A DNA stretch of 64,000 nucleotides, taken from Longitalea luteola. GTDB lineage: Bacteria > Bacteroidota > Bacteroidia > Chitinophagales > Chitinophagaceae. Numbering within the stretch: the stretch's first letter is position 1; every line of letters starts with the position of its first letter. The translations under genes and the position numbers were made by a program. A model generated the notes under the pieces. The model was not told the origin of the DNA, ran no database searches, and saw only the letters and a program-made list of their open reading frames with translations. The stretch covers positions 220,481 to 284,480 of the forward strand of contig NZ_JAFIQX010000010.1 of the NCBI RefSeq assembly GCF_017356035.1. Direction: 5' to 3'. Below are positions 44,166-53,271 of this stretch, in pieces.

Positions 44166-47100
44166 TTATAATGTTCTCTTTACTTCTTCCAGTTCAAATG
44201 CTTCAATAATATCGCCTACTTTGATATCTGCAAAGTTCTTAACGGTTAAACCGCACTCCATGCCTGAAGGTACTTCTTTCACGTCGTCCTTAAAGCGTTT
44301 CAAAGACTGCAGTTCAGCGCTTTGTCCTTCACCTTTAGGATATTCAACGATACCATCCCGGATAACCCGGATCTTGGAGTTACGCTGAATTTTGCCGTCG
44401 AGTACATAGCAACCAGCCACTGTGGCTTTATCGAATTTGAACACGTTGCGTACTTCCACATTGGCCACGATCTTTTCAGTGATCTTCGGCTCCAACATAC
44501 CTTCCATCGCGCTCTTCACTTCTTCGATGGCGTTATAGATGATGGAGTACAGCTTGATCTCAACGCCTTCGCTTTCGGCCAGGCGGTTAGCCTGGGTAGA
44601 AGGACGTACGTTAAAACCAACGATGATGGCATCTGATGCGGTTGCCAGCATGACGTCGCTTTCACTAATGGCACCTACGGCTTTATGTACTACTGATACA
44701 ACAATTTCTTCAGTTGATAATTTCTGCAATGAGTCGCTCAGGGCTTCTACAGAACCGTCCACGTCGCCTTTCAGGATCAGGTTCAATTGTTTGAAATTAC
44801 CCAATGCCAGACGGCGGCCAATTTCATCGAGCGTGATATGTTTCTTCGTACGAATACCCTGTTCACGCAGGATCTGTGCACGACGGTTAGCTACTTCTTT
44901 TGCTTCTGCTTCATCTTCGTATACTTTGAACTTCTCACCGGCCTGCGGGGCGCCGTTCAAGCCCAGAATAAGTACCGGTGTAGAAGGAGGTGCCTCGTCT
45001 ACCCGTTTGTTACGCTCGTTGAACATGGCTTTAACACGGCCATAGAACTGACCTGATACGACCAGATCGCCATGTTTCAGGGTTCCGTTCTGAACCAGTA
45101 CAGTGGCCACATAGCCGCGACCTTTATCGAGCGTAGCTTCAATGATAGTACCAGTAGCCTCGCGATCGGGGTTGGCTTTCAGTTCCAGTAATTCGGCTTC
45201 CAGCAGGATCTTTTCGAGCAGTTTGTCTACATTCAATCCTTTTTTGGCGCTCAATTCCTGGCTTTGGTATTTACCGCCCCATTCTTCCACCAGCAGGTTC
45301 ATACCGGCCAGCTGTTCATATATTTTTTGCGGATTGGCTCCTTCTTTATCGATCTTGTTAATGGCGAAGATCATGGGTACGCCTGCGGCCTGTGCGTGGC
45401 TGATGGCTTCCTTGGTTTGGGGCATCACTGCATCATCTGCAGCTACCACAATAACCGCGATATCGGTTACTTTGGCACCACGGGCACGCATGGCGGTAAA
45501 CGCTTCGTGACCAGGTGTATCGAGGAAACTGATCTTTTTACCATTGGGGAGTGTTACTTCGTAAGCGCCAATGTGCTGGGTGATACCACCGGCCTCACCG
45601 GCAACCACATTCGCACTGCGGATATAGTCGAGCAATGAAGTTTTACCGTGGTCAACGTGACCCATGATGGTAACGATAGGCGCGCGGTGTTGCAGATCTT
45701 CTTCGGCATCCACTTCTTCTTCTTCCTCCATTTCCATCTGCTTTTCCATATCAATGAACTCGGCTTCGTAACCAAATTCACCGGCCACCAGTTCAATTAC
45801 TTCCGCATCCAAACGTTGGTTGATAGACACCATGAGACCGAGGCTCATACATTTGCTGATCACTTCGGCAAAACTTACATCCATCAGGTTGGCCAGTTCG
45901 CTTACGCTGATAAACTCGGTCACCTGCAGTTTGTTGTCTTGTCCTTCTGCACCTTCCCGTTCGGCCATGCCCTGGCGTTTTTCGTGACGGCGTTTGGCTT
46001 TTATGCCTTTACCGCCCTTATTACCCGACAGCTTGGCCTGTGTTTCACGTATTTTATCCTGGATCTCTTTTTCGTTGATCTCTTTGGGTTCGCGCGATAC
46101 ATGGCGGTTTTGACCCGGACGGTTATTGGGACGATTATCCCTTCTGAAGCCGCCGCCCTGTTGCTGGCCACCACCTTGCCGGTGCTGACCGCCACCACCT
46201 TGCTGTCCCTGACCATGATGTCCGCCGTGATGACCACCTTGTTGTCCTCCGTGCTGACCACCTCCGTCTCGTTTTTTGAAAAGATGTTGAGCCCGTTCCT
46301 GCGCAGTTTGCTGCTGCTGGTCCTTCTTTTCAATGGGAATGCGTTTGCGCTTCCTCTTTTCCTCGTTGGGCTTCGGTTTGGTGCGGGCTTCGTCGCCAAC
46401 CGGTAATTCTATTTTGCCCAGAATTTTTGGTCCCGTAAGTTTATCGGCTTTAATATTTTCAATAACCGGCGGTTGTGCTTCTTCTTTCTCCGGTTCTTTT
46501 TCTTTTGGCACTTCCTTTACCGGCTCCTGTTCTTTTTTCTTTTCAACAACCACCTGTTTGGCAGGTTGCTGTTGCTGAGGTTGCGGCACTTCTTCTTTTG
46601 GCTTTTCTACTTTTTCCTCAGCTACAGGCGTGGGAGTAGTGGCGGGCTCTTCTTTTGGCTCCTGTACTTCTTTTGGCGCCTTCTTTTCTTCCTTCACCGG
46701 TGCTGGTTCTTCTTTCGCCTTTACCGGTGGTTCCTGTTCCTTCTTCTTTACAACAATAGGAGCTTTCTTCGGTCTTGTCGAAGAGTCTATTGCTGAAAGA
46801 TCGATCTTGTCAAGTATTTTAGGCCCTTCTATTTCCGGCGTTTCAACCTTCGTGATCTCAGGTTGTTTCTCTTCTGCCCTGGGCTCTTCGATCACTTCCT
46901 GCTTTTCTTCTACAGGCGGAGTTACAACTGTTTCAGCAACTACAGGTGGCTGCACAACTTCCGGTACCGGTGTTACCTCTTCCGGTTTCTCTACTTTTTC
47001 TACCTTCTCGGTTTTTTCAACCTTCTCAACTTTTTCAACCTTTTCCTCTTTTTTCTCTTCTACAACCGGAGCTGGCTCCTGTTTTTTAACCACCTCTTTC

Positions 47101-47366
47101 TTAACAGCCGCAGCGTCGTCTTCTTTTTTCTTCTTTGCTTCCAGGCTTCCCTTCGGCAGATCTATCTGGTCGCTTTTTAACTTGGCCACTTTATCGCTCT
47201 GGAATTCCTGCTGCAAAGCACGATACATATCCTCCGTCAGCTTTGACGTGGGTTTGAGATCGTCTTTGCTAAATCCCTTTCCTACCAAAAAGTCTACCAG
47301 CGTTTCCTTGCCGATATTAAACTCTTTGGCTGCGGCCATTAATCTAAGTGTTGTTGTTTCTGCCAT
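44166..47366 (-). CDS. infB: Translation initiation factor IF-2
   Basis: 1066 residues. It places the initiator tRNA on the ribosome. The long N-terminal part (about 60-480) is a low-complexity Lys/Glu/Pro/Val-rich region with KVEKVEK repeats and a Gly/Gln/His-rich stretch near 380-420. The conserved GTPase core has GHVDHGKTS (G1), DTPGHEAF (G3) and NKIDKE (G4); the C-terminal tRNA-binding domains follow. The start ATG at 47366 leads into the conserved [17 protein letters not shown]. It is the third gene of a rimP-nusA-infB run. Confidence 0.98.
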   Translation of the reverse strand: MAETTTLRLMAAAKEFNIGKETLVDFLVGKGFSKDDLKPTSKLTEDMYRALQQEFQSDKVAKLKSDQIDLPKGSLEAKKKKEDDAAAVKKEVVKKQEPAPVVEEKKEEKVEKVEKVEKTEKVEKVEKPEEVTPVPEVVQPPVVAETVVTPPVEEKQEVIEEPRAEEKQPEITKVETPEIEGPKILDKIDLSAIDSSTRPKKAPIVVKKKEQEPPVKAKEEPAPVKEEKKAPKEVQEPKEEPATTPTPVAEEKVEKPKEEVPQPQQQQPAKQVVVEKKKEQEPVKEVPKEKEPEKEEAQPPVIENIKADKLTGPKILGKIELPVGDEARTKPKPNEEKRKRKRIPIEKKDQQQQTAQERAQHLFKKRDGGGQHGGQQGGHHGGHHGQGQQGGGGQHRQGGGQQQGGGFRRDNRPNNRPGQNRHVSREPKEINEKEIQDKIRETQAKLSGNKGGKGIKAKRRHEKRQGMAEREGAEGQDNKLQVTEFISVSELANLMDVSFAEVISKCMSLGLMVSINQRLDAEVIELVAGEFGYEAEFIDMEKQMEMEEEEEVDAEEDLQHRAPIVTIMGHVDHGKTSLLDYIRSANVVAGEAGGITQHIGAYEVTLPNGKKISFLDTPGHEAFTAMRARGAKVTDIAVIVVAADDAVMPQTKEAISHAQAAGVPMIFAINKIDKEGANPQKIYEQLAGMNLLVEEWGGKYQSQELSAKKGLNVDKLLEKILLEAELLELKANPDREATGTIIEATLDKGRGYVATVLVQNGTLKHGDLVVSGQFYGRVKAMFNERNKRVDEAPPSTPVLILGLNGAPQAGEKFKVYEDEAEAKEVANRRAQILREQGIRTKKHITLDEIGRRLALGNFKQLNLILKGDVDGSVEALSDSLQKLSTEEIVVSVVHKAVGAISESDVMLATASDAIIVGFNVRPSTQANRLAESEGVEIKLYSIIYNAIEEVKSAMEGMLEPKITEKIVANVEVRNVFKFDKATVAGCYVLDGKIQRNSKIRVIRDGIVEYPKGEGQSAELQSLKRFKDDVKEVPSGMECGLTVKNFADIKVGDIIEAFELEEVKRTL

Positions 47367-47551
47367 TCGTTATTGTAAGACAATTTTTTGTTTTGTTCGC
47401 TGTTTGGATAAGCAAATTACTTGTAAAAAGTCATTTTGATCACATTCAATTTAAAAGCCATACGTGCAAGCCGGTTTCATAACCTTGCTATAACCTTTAA
47501 GGTTGTGACTTGCTTTATCCTTACAGCCTATAACCAAACTGACTTTTCTGC

Positions 47552-48799
47552 CTATCCTTTTTCAAATTCTTCGTTCAGTATCCGGCGTACTTCGTTGATG
47601 GTCTCTCTTTCCAGGTCAGTTCTTCTTTCCAGCTCTTCGGCAGTGAGATCGAGCACACTGCGGGCTGTATCGCAACCAACGCGTTTGAGCTCATCAAGGA
47701 TCCAGGTTTCAATTTCATCGCTGAATTCTTCCAGATCGATATCGAACTCCTGGGGTTCGCCTTCAGTATCGCGATAAACGTCGATGCTAAATCCTGTTAA
47801 TTCCTGTGCCAACTTGATATTGACGCCTTTTTTACCGATCGCCAGCGACACCTGGTCGGGCTTCAGGTACACATTGGCTTGTTTTTTATCATTATCAAGC
47901 TCCATGGTGGTGATCTTGGCCGGTGTTAATGACCGTTGGATCAACAGCTGGATGTTGTTGGTCCAGTTTATAACATCGATATTTTCATTTTTCAATTCCC
48001 GTACGATGCCATGGATACGGCTACCTTTCATACCAACGCAGGCGCCAACGGGGTCAATACGGTCGTCATACGACTCTACCGCTACTTTGGCCCTTTCACC
48101 TGGTTCACGAACTATTTTCTTAATAACAATTAAACCATCAAATATTTCAGGCACCTCAATTTCAAGCAGTTTTGCAAGGAAAGAGGGAGAGGTACGGGAT
48201 AAAATAATGACCGGAGAATTGTTTTTTAATTCTACTTTTTTTACAACGGCGCGGATATTTTCACCTTTCTTGAAATAGTCCTGAGGAATTTGCTCAGACT
48301 TAGGCAATATTAACTCATTCCCTTCTTCATCGAGCAATAAAATTTCTTTTTTCCAAACCTGGTATACTTCGGCGCTGATGATTTCGCCGATCCTGTCGCC
48401 ATATTTCTTTACCAACACGTTCTTTTTCAGGTCGCTGATACGGCTGGCGAGGGTTTGTTTCGCTGCCAGGATGGCACGGCGGCCGAAATCGAGGATATTT
48501 ACCTCCTCATACAGATCTTCGCCAATTTCGTAGTCCGGTTCAATTTTTATGGCATCGCTATAAGCTATTTCGGCCAGGGGATCCATTACATTTCCGTCTT
48601 CAACAATCGTCCGGCGGCGCATAATTTCAAGGTCACCTTTCTCCGCATTCACAATTACGTCAAAATTCTCGTCACTGCCATATTTTTTACGCAGCAGGGT
48701 TTTGAAAACATCTTCTACCACTTTCATCATGGTAGGGCGATCAATATTTTCCGCTTCCTTAAAATCTGCGAAGGCCTCTATCAAGTTTATGCTTGCCAT
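47552..48799 (-). CDS. nusA: Transcription termination/antitermination factor NusA
   Basis: 415 residues. N-terminal RNA-polymerase-binding domain (about 1-130), an S1 domain (about 135-200), and KH domains with VGACVGMKGSRIHGIVRELKNE (about 255-275) and VSLAIGKKGVNIKLAQ (about 318-333). The C-terminal acidic repeats of E. coli NusA are replaced by a short tail (375-415), as in Bacteroidota. Gene order rimP-nusA-infB is the conserved bacterial arrangement; rimP ends 43 bp upstream. Confidence 0.98.
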   Translation of the reverse strand: MASINLIEAFADFKEAENIDRPTMMKVVEDVFKTLLRKKYGSDENFDVIVNAEKGDLEIMRRRTIVEDGNVMDPLAEIAYSDAIKIEPDYEIGEDLYEEVNILDFGRRAILAAKQTLASRISDLKKNVLVKKYGDRIGEIISAEVYQVWKKEILLLDEEGNELILPKSEQIPQDYFKKGENIRAVVKKVELKNNSPVIILSRTSPSFLAKLLEIEVPEIFDGLIVIKKIVREPGERAKVAVESYDDRIDPVGACVGMKGSRIHGIVRELKNENIDVINWTNNIQLLIQRSLTPAKITTMELDNDKKQANVYLKPDQVSLAIGKKGVNIKLAQELTGFSIDVYRDTEGEPQEFDIDLEEFSDEIETWILDELKRVGCDTARSVLDLTAEELERRTDLERETINEVRRILNEEFEKG

Positions 48800-48842
48800 A
48801 TACTACAATTTTTTCCCCCAATGGTTACCCGTCGGGGATCAA

Positions 48843-49307
48843 TTAAAATACGGTTTGAATTGTTGTTGATTTTATTTGATCAAATTGAATTTGGTGAGTT
48901 ATCACCTCTTTCTTTTTATTTTTTCCTCTTGTTTCTTCCACAGTAATGGTTTCTTCGCCTACCTCAATCATTTTACCCGTAATTTTAATGCCATCTTTGA
49001 GGATGACCTCAACCGTGCGGCCCAGATTCTTTTTATACTGGCGTAACAATTTTAACGGTTCATCAACGCCGGGAGAGGATACTTCAAGCGAAAAGTCTCC
49101 ATTAGGGAATAGATTTTCTTCTTCGATTTTCTTGTATAAAGCCCGGTTCCAGGAGATACACTTCTCTATGGTCACTCCCTGGTCGCCATCCAAAAAAAGC
49201 TTTACGTTATTGGTAGGTTTTACTTTGATCTCAACCAGGAAGTATGCCGGATCATTGGCCAGCATATCCTGTACCATTTTTTCAATTGCCTGTACTGGTG
49301 TTTCCAT
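48843..49307 (-). CDS. rimP: Ribosome maturation factor RimP
   Basis: 154 residues from the ATG at 49307 (METPVQAIEKMVQDML); a start further upstream at 49373 is possible but gives a non-family N-terminus. RimP helps assemble the 30S subunit. Typical blocks are LEVSSPGVDEPLKL (a RimP signature near 90-104) and the C-terminal SH3-like part with GKMIEVGEETITVE. It is the first gene of the rimP-nusA-infB block and is divergent from the gene at 49641. Confidence 0.94.
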   Translation of the reverse strand: METPVQAIEKMVQDMLANDPAYFLVEIKVKPTNNVKLFLDGDQGVTIEKCISWNRALYKKIEEENLFPNGDFSLEVSSPGVDEPLKLLRQYKKNLGRTVEVILKDGIKITGKMIEVGEETITVEETRGKNKKKEVITHQIQFDQIKSTTIQTVF

Positions 49308-49640
49308 GTCCTTATGGGAAATAAAGAAGGGAACGATTTCCGTTCCCTTTCTAAACATCTTTTGCCTTGGCAAAGGTAAGGTAAATAGACAATTACTTCC
49401 AAAATACTGGTTGTTAATTTTGGATAAACGAAAATTATATCACATGACGACCGTCAGGAAACGGTGACTGAACCGAAAAATTGCCATTGCTGAACTTTCA
49501 GTCTGCCACACTTGTTCATTTGATATAGTTTTGCCGGATTCCCGTAAACAGGGGCCTGTTATTTGCAGCCTGATCAAATTTCTAGCAGCTACCTTAACAA
49601 TTTGTTAGGTGCTGTGGTTGTACCTTTAGTTTTTTATAAT

Positions 49641-49898
49641 ATGAGTATTTTCCGCATTCTATTCTATATATTTCTTGCCATCTTCCTGTACAAATTTGTA
49701 TTTAACTTTCTGGTGCCCGTACTCAAAATGTCGTGGCGTGTTCGCCGTCAGATAAAAGAGTTTCAACGTCAGCAGCAACAGCAGGAGGACCCGCTGCAAC
49801 AAAATGGCAATACCGGCCGGCCATCTTCGGCCAACGGCGCCACAGCGTCAACATCTAAATCGGGCGAATACATTGATTTTGAGGAAGTAAAGGAGTAA
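49641..49898 (+). CDS. Small membrane protein, DUF4834-like
   Basis: 85 residues from the ATG at 49641 (MSIFRILFYIFLAIFLYKF); a frame further upstream (from 49563) has no family-like start. One N-terminal transmembrane helix (about 3-25), then a basic linker with WRVRRQIKEFQRQQ and a low-complexity tail ending in GEYIDFEEVKE. Proteins of this pattern, DUF4834, lie next to rimP in many Bacteroidota. The function is unknown. Confidence 0.75.
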   Translation: MSIFRILFYIFLAIFLYKFVFNFLVPVLKMSWRVRRQIKEFQRQQQQQEDPLQQNGNTGRPSSANGATASTSKSGEYIDFEEVKE

Positions 49899-50281
49899 TA
49901 GTTCAAAGTTCAAAGTTCAAAGTTTAAAGTTCAGGCGCGGCAGGGCTTTTCTTACCTGGTGAGGTCTTTTTGGGTCGCAATCACCAGATCCACAATGGCG
50001 TACACTTTTCGTCTTGGGCCCGTGGTTACCTCCTGTTTACCTATTCTTTACCTCCTGGTTACCTGTTCTGCAGGTATTCCTTACCTTTTGTTTACCCCTG
50101 CTTTACCCCTTCTTTACTTCCCGGTTACCTTTCCTTCTGGTCTTGCCAATATTAGCGTCTAGTTGCCTTTACCTTTTTATTTGCTTTTTCTTACCTAAGG
50201 GGTAAAGAAAAGGTTAACCTAACCAAACCACAACCAAACCATAACCAAACCACAACCTAAAGGAAGTACAGGAACGACTAC
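49899..50281. other. 383-bp non-coding region of drifting tandem words
   Basis: 49903-49935 is tandem GTTCAAA copies. About 50023-50150 is pyrimidine-rich, with the word TTACC(T/C)CC or TTTACC repeated about a dozen times (both TTTACCCC and GGTTACC forms). 50214-50262 is tandem AACCAAACCACAACC. No gene or recognised RNA is seen. It lies between the DUF4834-like gene and the 3' end of the HAD gene. Confidence 0.6.
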
Positions 50282-50893
50282 TTAAAGACCCAGATCCAGG
50301 ATCGTTTTGCCATCAGTAAGATGAACGGCCTGTAAACCGGCCAGCCGGGCTCCTTCCACATTCACGAGTGCATCGTCGATAAAAAGCGTTTCCGCCGCGT
50401 TTACGCCGCTGTCGTTTATCACATACTGAAAGGCCGGCACATCGGGTTTACGCCATTTAATGAGGTGTGAGTAATATGCTTTTTCAAACAACTCATCCAT
50501 TTCGCTGCCATATACCTCCCGGAACGTTTTATGAAAAGACAGCAAATGAATGTGATTGGTATTACTGAATAAAAACAGGCGGTATTTAGTTTTCAGTTTT
50601 TTGAGGAACCCGACCCGTTCAGCGGGAAAATCGAGCAACATCCCGTTCCACGCATCGATGACCTGCTCTTTTGTAGTGCCGGGATATGTTAGCTCCAGGG
50701 CTCTTTTTACAAATTCCTCATCTGAAATTGTGCCCTTTTCATAGTCTTTGAAAAATGAGGCTGCATAGCCTATACGAAACAGTTCATCTATTTGCGTAAT
50801 GCCCAGTTCTTTGAATGTCTGGCTGGTTTTAGCTACATCGAGGTTGAGCAAAACTCCGCCCAAATCAAAAATTATACTTTTCACAGGTGCCAT
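50282..50893 (-). CDS. HAD-family hydrolase
   Basis: 203 residues from the ATG at 50893 (MAPVKSIIFDLGGVLLNLD); the nucleophile aspartate is in FDLGG (near residue 10). HAD motif II is LFLFSNTN, and motif IV is LFIDDALVNVEGA. The subfamily IA cap is small. It dephosphorylates a small metabolite of unknown identity, perhaps a sugar phosphate. It starts 35 bp after the GH3 glucosidase stop, so it may be the last gene of the polysaccharide locus. Confidence 0.85.
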   Translation of the reverse strand: MAPVKSIIFDLGGVLLNLDVAKTSQTFKELGITQIDELFRIGYAASFFKDYEKGTISDEEFVKRALELTYPGTTKEQVIDAWNGMLLDFPAERVGFLKKLKTKYRLFLFSNTNHIHLLSFHKTFREVYGSEMDELFEKAYYSHLIKWRKPDVPAFQYVINDSGVNAAETLFIDDALVNVEGARLAGLQAVHLTDGKTILDLGL

Positions 50894-50928
50894 TGATCGT
50901 TGATTTGGGCGCAAGTTACGGCTCAAAA

Positions 50929-53205
50929 TTATTTTACCAACCGGAAGGCGGCTTCCCTGACGTCCCGGCTGTTGGTGCCGATGAAGACTTTGAAATCGCC
51001 CGGTTCTGCTACATATTTCAGCTCGCTGTTGTAAAACTTAAGGTCATTCTCCGTAATGGTGAACTCCACTTTTTTCAGTTCTCCGGCATTCAATTGTATT
51101 TTCTGGAAGCCTTTCAACTCCTTCACCGGCCGGGCAACCGAACCTACCAGGTCGCGGATGTACAATTGAACGGTTTCCTCGCCAGCCACATTTCCTGCAT
51201 TTTTAACCATGATGGATGCGGTTATCGACTGACCCGGCCGCAAGACAGTCTGGCTCAATTTAACCGTATCATAAGTGAATGTCGTATAACTGAGTCCATA
51301 ACCGAAAGGATATAACGGTTCATTCACTTCATCGAGGTAATTCGATTTGAACTTGGGACTTCCGCCTTCATACGGCCTTCCGGTATTTTTGTGGTTATAG
51401 TAAACCGGGATCTGACCAACATTGCGTGGAAATGAAGTCGTGAGTTTGCCCGATGGGTTGTAATTGCCAAACAGTACATCAGCGATGGCATTGCCCGCTT
51501 CTGTGCCTGCAAACCAGGCTTCCAACAAGGCTGGCACCTGTTCATGCAGCCAGGGAACAGCCAGCGGACGGCCATTCATCAGTACCACCACCAGCGGTTT
51601 GCCCGTTTTTGCCAGGGCTTCTATTAATCTCCGCTGGCTGCCCGGCAGATCGAGGCTGGTACGGCTGGCCGATTCGCCCGACATTTCTGCCGCTTCTCCA
51701 ACTACTGCCACCACCACATCGGCTTTGCCCGCGGTCTCAACCGCTTCCTGGATCAGGGCATCGGGTGAGCGGGCATCGATCTCGGTAGGTTCTGCAAACG
51801 GACTGATCCGTTTGGCAAAAGCCGTGTCATCAGTAATGTTCGCCCCTTTTGCATATAAGATCTGAACGGCATTGCCGGCTACATTTTGCAGGCCCTGCTT
51901 TATGGTTACGCTTTTTGTTTTATCGCCCGATACGGCCCAGGTGCCCAGCATTTCCGAATGGTTGTCGGCCAGCGGGCCGATCAACGCAATGGTGCCGGTC
52001 TTTTTTAATGGCAATACCTGGCGATCGTTTTTCAACAATACCATGGAGCGGACAGCTATTTCGCGGGCTGCTTTTCTGTTCTCTTCGGTTAAAATTTCTT
52101 TTGCCGGCCGGTCATCATTAATATAACGATAGGGGTCGTCAAATAAACCGAGCTTGTATTTAGCTTCCAGGATACGGCGGCAGGCATCGTCAATTTGTTT
52201 TGTGGTAACCTTTCCTTCTTTCAATGATTTTTGTAAAGTAGTTAAAAAGCCTTCGCCAACCATGTCCATATCCAGGCCGGCATTCAATGCCAGAGCCGAA
52301 ACGGTTTGCAGGTCGCCCAGACCATGAGCCGTCATTTCATTCACACTGGTGTAATCGGAAACCACCATTCCTTTAAAACCCCATTGATTGCGTAACAAAG
52401 TCGTGAGCAGCCACCGGTTACCGGTAGCAGGTATTCCATCAATTTCATTGAAAGAGCTCATCACGCTGCCCACCCCGGCGTCGACTGCTGCTTTGTACGG
52501 CGGCAGGTATTCGTTGTACATCCTGATGCGGCTCATATCCGTAGTGTTGTAATCACGTCCGGCCTCAGCGGCGCCATATAAAGCAAAATGTTTTACACAG
52601 GCTAAGACGGTATTATCTTTCGACAGGTCATTGCCCTGGTATCCTTTTACCATCGCGCGTGCGATCTTTGATCCCAGGTAAGCATCTTCCCCTGAGCCTT
52701 CTGCAATGCGGCCCCAGCGGGGGTCACGGGCGATATCTACCATCGGTGAAAACACCCAGCACAAGCCATCTGCCGTGGCTTCTATTGCTGCAATGCGCGC
52801 GCTTCGTTCGATCAACACAGTGTCCCAGGAACAGGAGATGGCAAGGGGAATGGGAAAAATGGTTTTATGACCATGAATTACATCCAGGCCAAATAACAAT
52901 GGAATATGCAGCCGGCTTTCCTTCACTGCCAGTGTTTGTGCCTGGCGTACTTTATCGGGACCGAAAATGCCAAACAAGCCACCGACCCGGCCTTTGCGGA
53001 TATTGTCTTCAACGCCTTTACTAACAACGGAACCGGTAGGTACTCCCCAACCCGGTGTTACCAGGTTTAACTGCCCGATCTTTTCTTCAAGGGTCATTTT
53101 ACTCATGAGACTGGCCACGTATGCCTTCATTTTGGCATCGGGGGTTTGTGCAGACAGCTTTATAAGGAAGAATAAACCTACAACCGTTAAAATTATCCTC
53201 GGCAT
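50929..53205 (-). CDS. bglX: Beta-glucosidase, glycoside hydrolase family 3 (BglX-like)
   Basis: 758 residues with a signal peptide (LTVVGLFFLIKLSAQ). GH3 N-terminal TIM barrel (about 35-380) with the KHFALYGAAEAG segment and the catalytic Asp in VVSDYTSVNEM (near residue 290); alpha/beta sandwich (about 400-610) and C-terminal fibronectin-III-like domain (about 670-750). It is expected to act in the periplasm on oligosaccharides released by the GH144 enzyme. GH3 enzymes of Bacteroidota PULs are known to cleave sophorose and longer beta-1,2-gluco-oligosaccharides, but also other beta-glucosides. Confidence 0.92.
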   Translation of the reverse strand: MPRIILTVVGLFFLIKLSAQTPDAKMKAYVASLMSKMTLEEKIGQLNLVTPGWGVPTGSVVSKGVEDNIRKGRVGGLFGIFGPDKVRQAQTLAVKESRLHIPLLFGLDVIHGHKTIFPIPLAISCSWDTVLIERSARIAAIEATADGLCWVFSPMVDIARDPRWGRIAEGSGEDAYLGSKIARAMVKGYQGNDLSKDNTVLACVKHFALYGAAEAGRDYNTTDMSRIRMYNEYLPPYKAAVDAGVGSVMSSFNEIDGIPATGNRWLLTTLLRNQWGFKGMVVSDYTSVNEMTAHGLGDLQTVSALALNAGLDMDMVGEGFLTTLQKSLKEGKVTTKQIDDACRRILEAKYKLGLFDDPYRYINDDRPAKEILTEENRKAAREIAVRSMVLLKNDRQVLPLKKTGTIALIGPLADNHSEMLGTWAVSGDKTKSVTIKQGLQNVAGNAVQILYAKGANITDDTAFAKRISPFAEPTEIDARSPDALIQEAVETAGKADVVVAVVGEAAEMSGESASRTSLDLPGSQRRLIEALAKTGKPLVVVLMNGRPLAVPWLHEQVPALLEAWFAGTEAGNAIADVLFGNYNPSGKLTTSFPRNVGQIPVYYNHKNTGRPYEGGSPKFKSNYLDEVNEPLYPFGYGLSYTTFTYDTVKLSQTVLRPGQSITASIMVKNAGNVAGEETVQLYIRDLVGSVARPVKELKGFQKIQLNAGELKKVEFTITENDLKFYNSELKYVAEPGDFKVFIGTNSRDVREAAFRLVK

Positions 53206-53271
53206 ATATGTGTGTTTTGAGTCTTTTGTGTTAAATCTTTTCTACAGGACTGCGTTACGGCCCTTTTATCA

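Noticed and set aside
46630..47439. Long Ser/Thr-rich frame antisense to infB
   Set aside because: Produced by the Lys/Glu-rich repeats of IF-2 read backwards; no start or family features.
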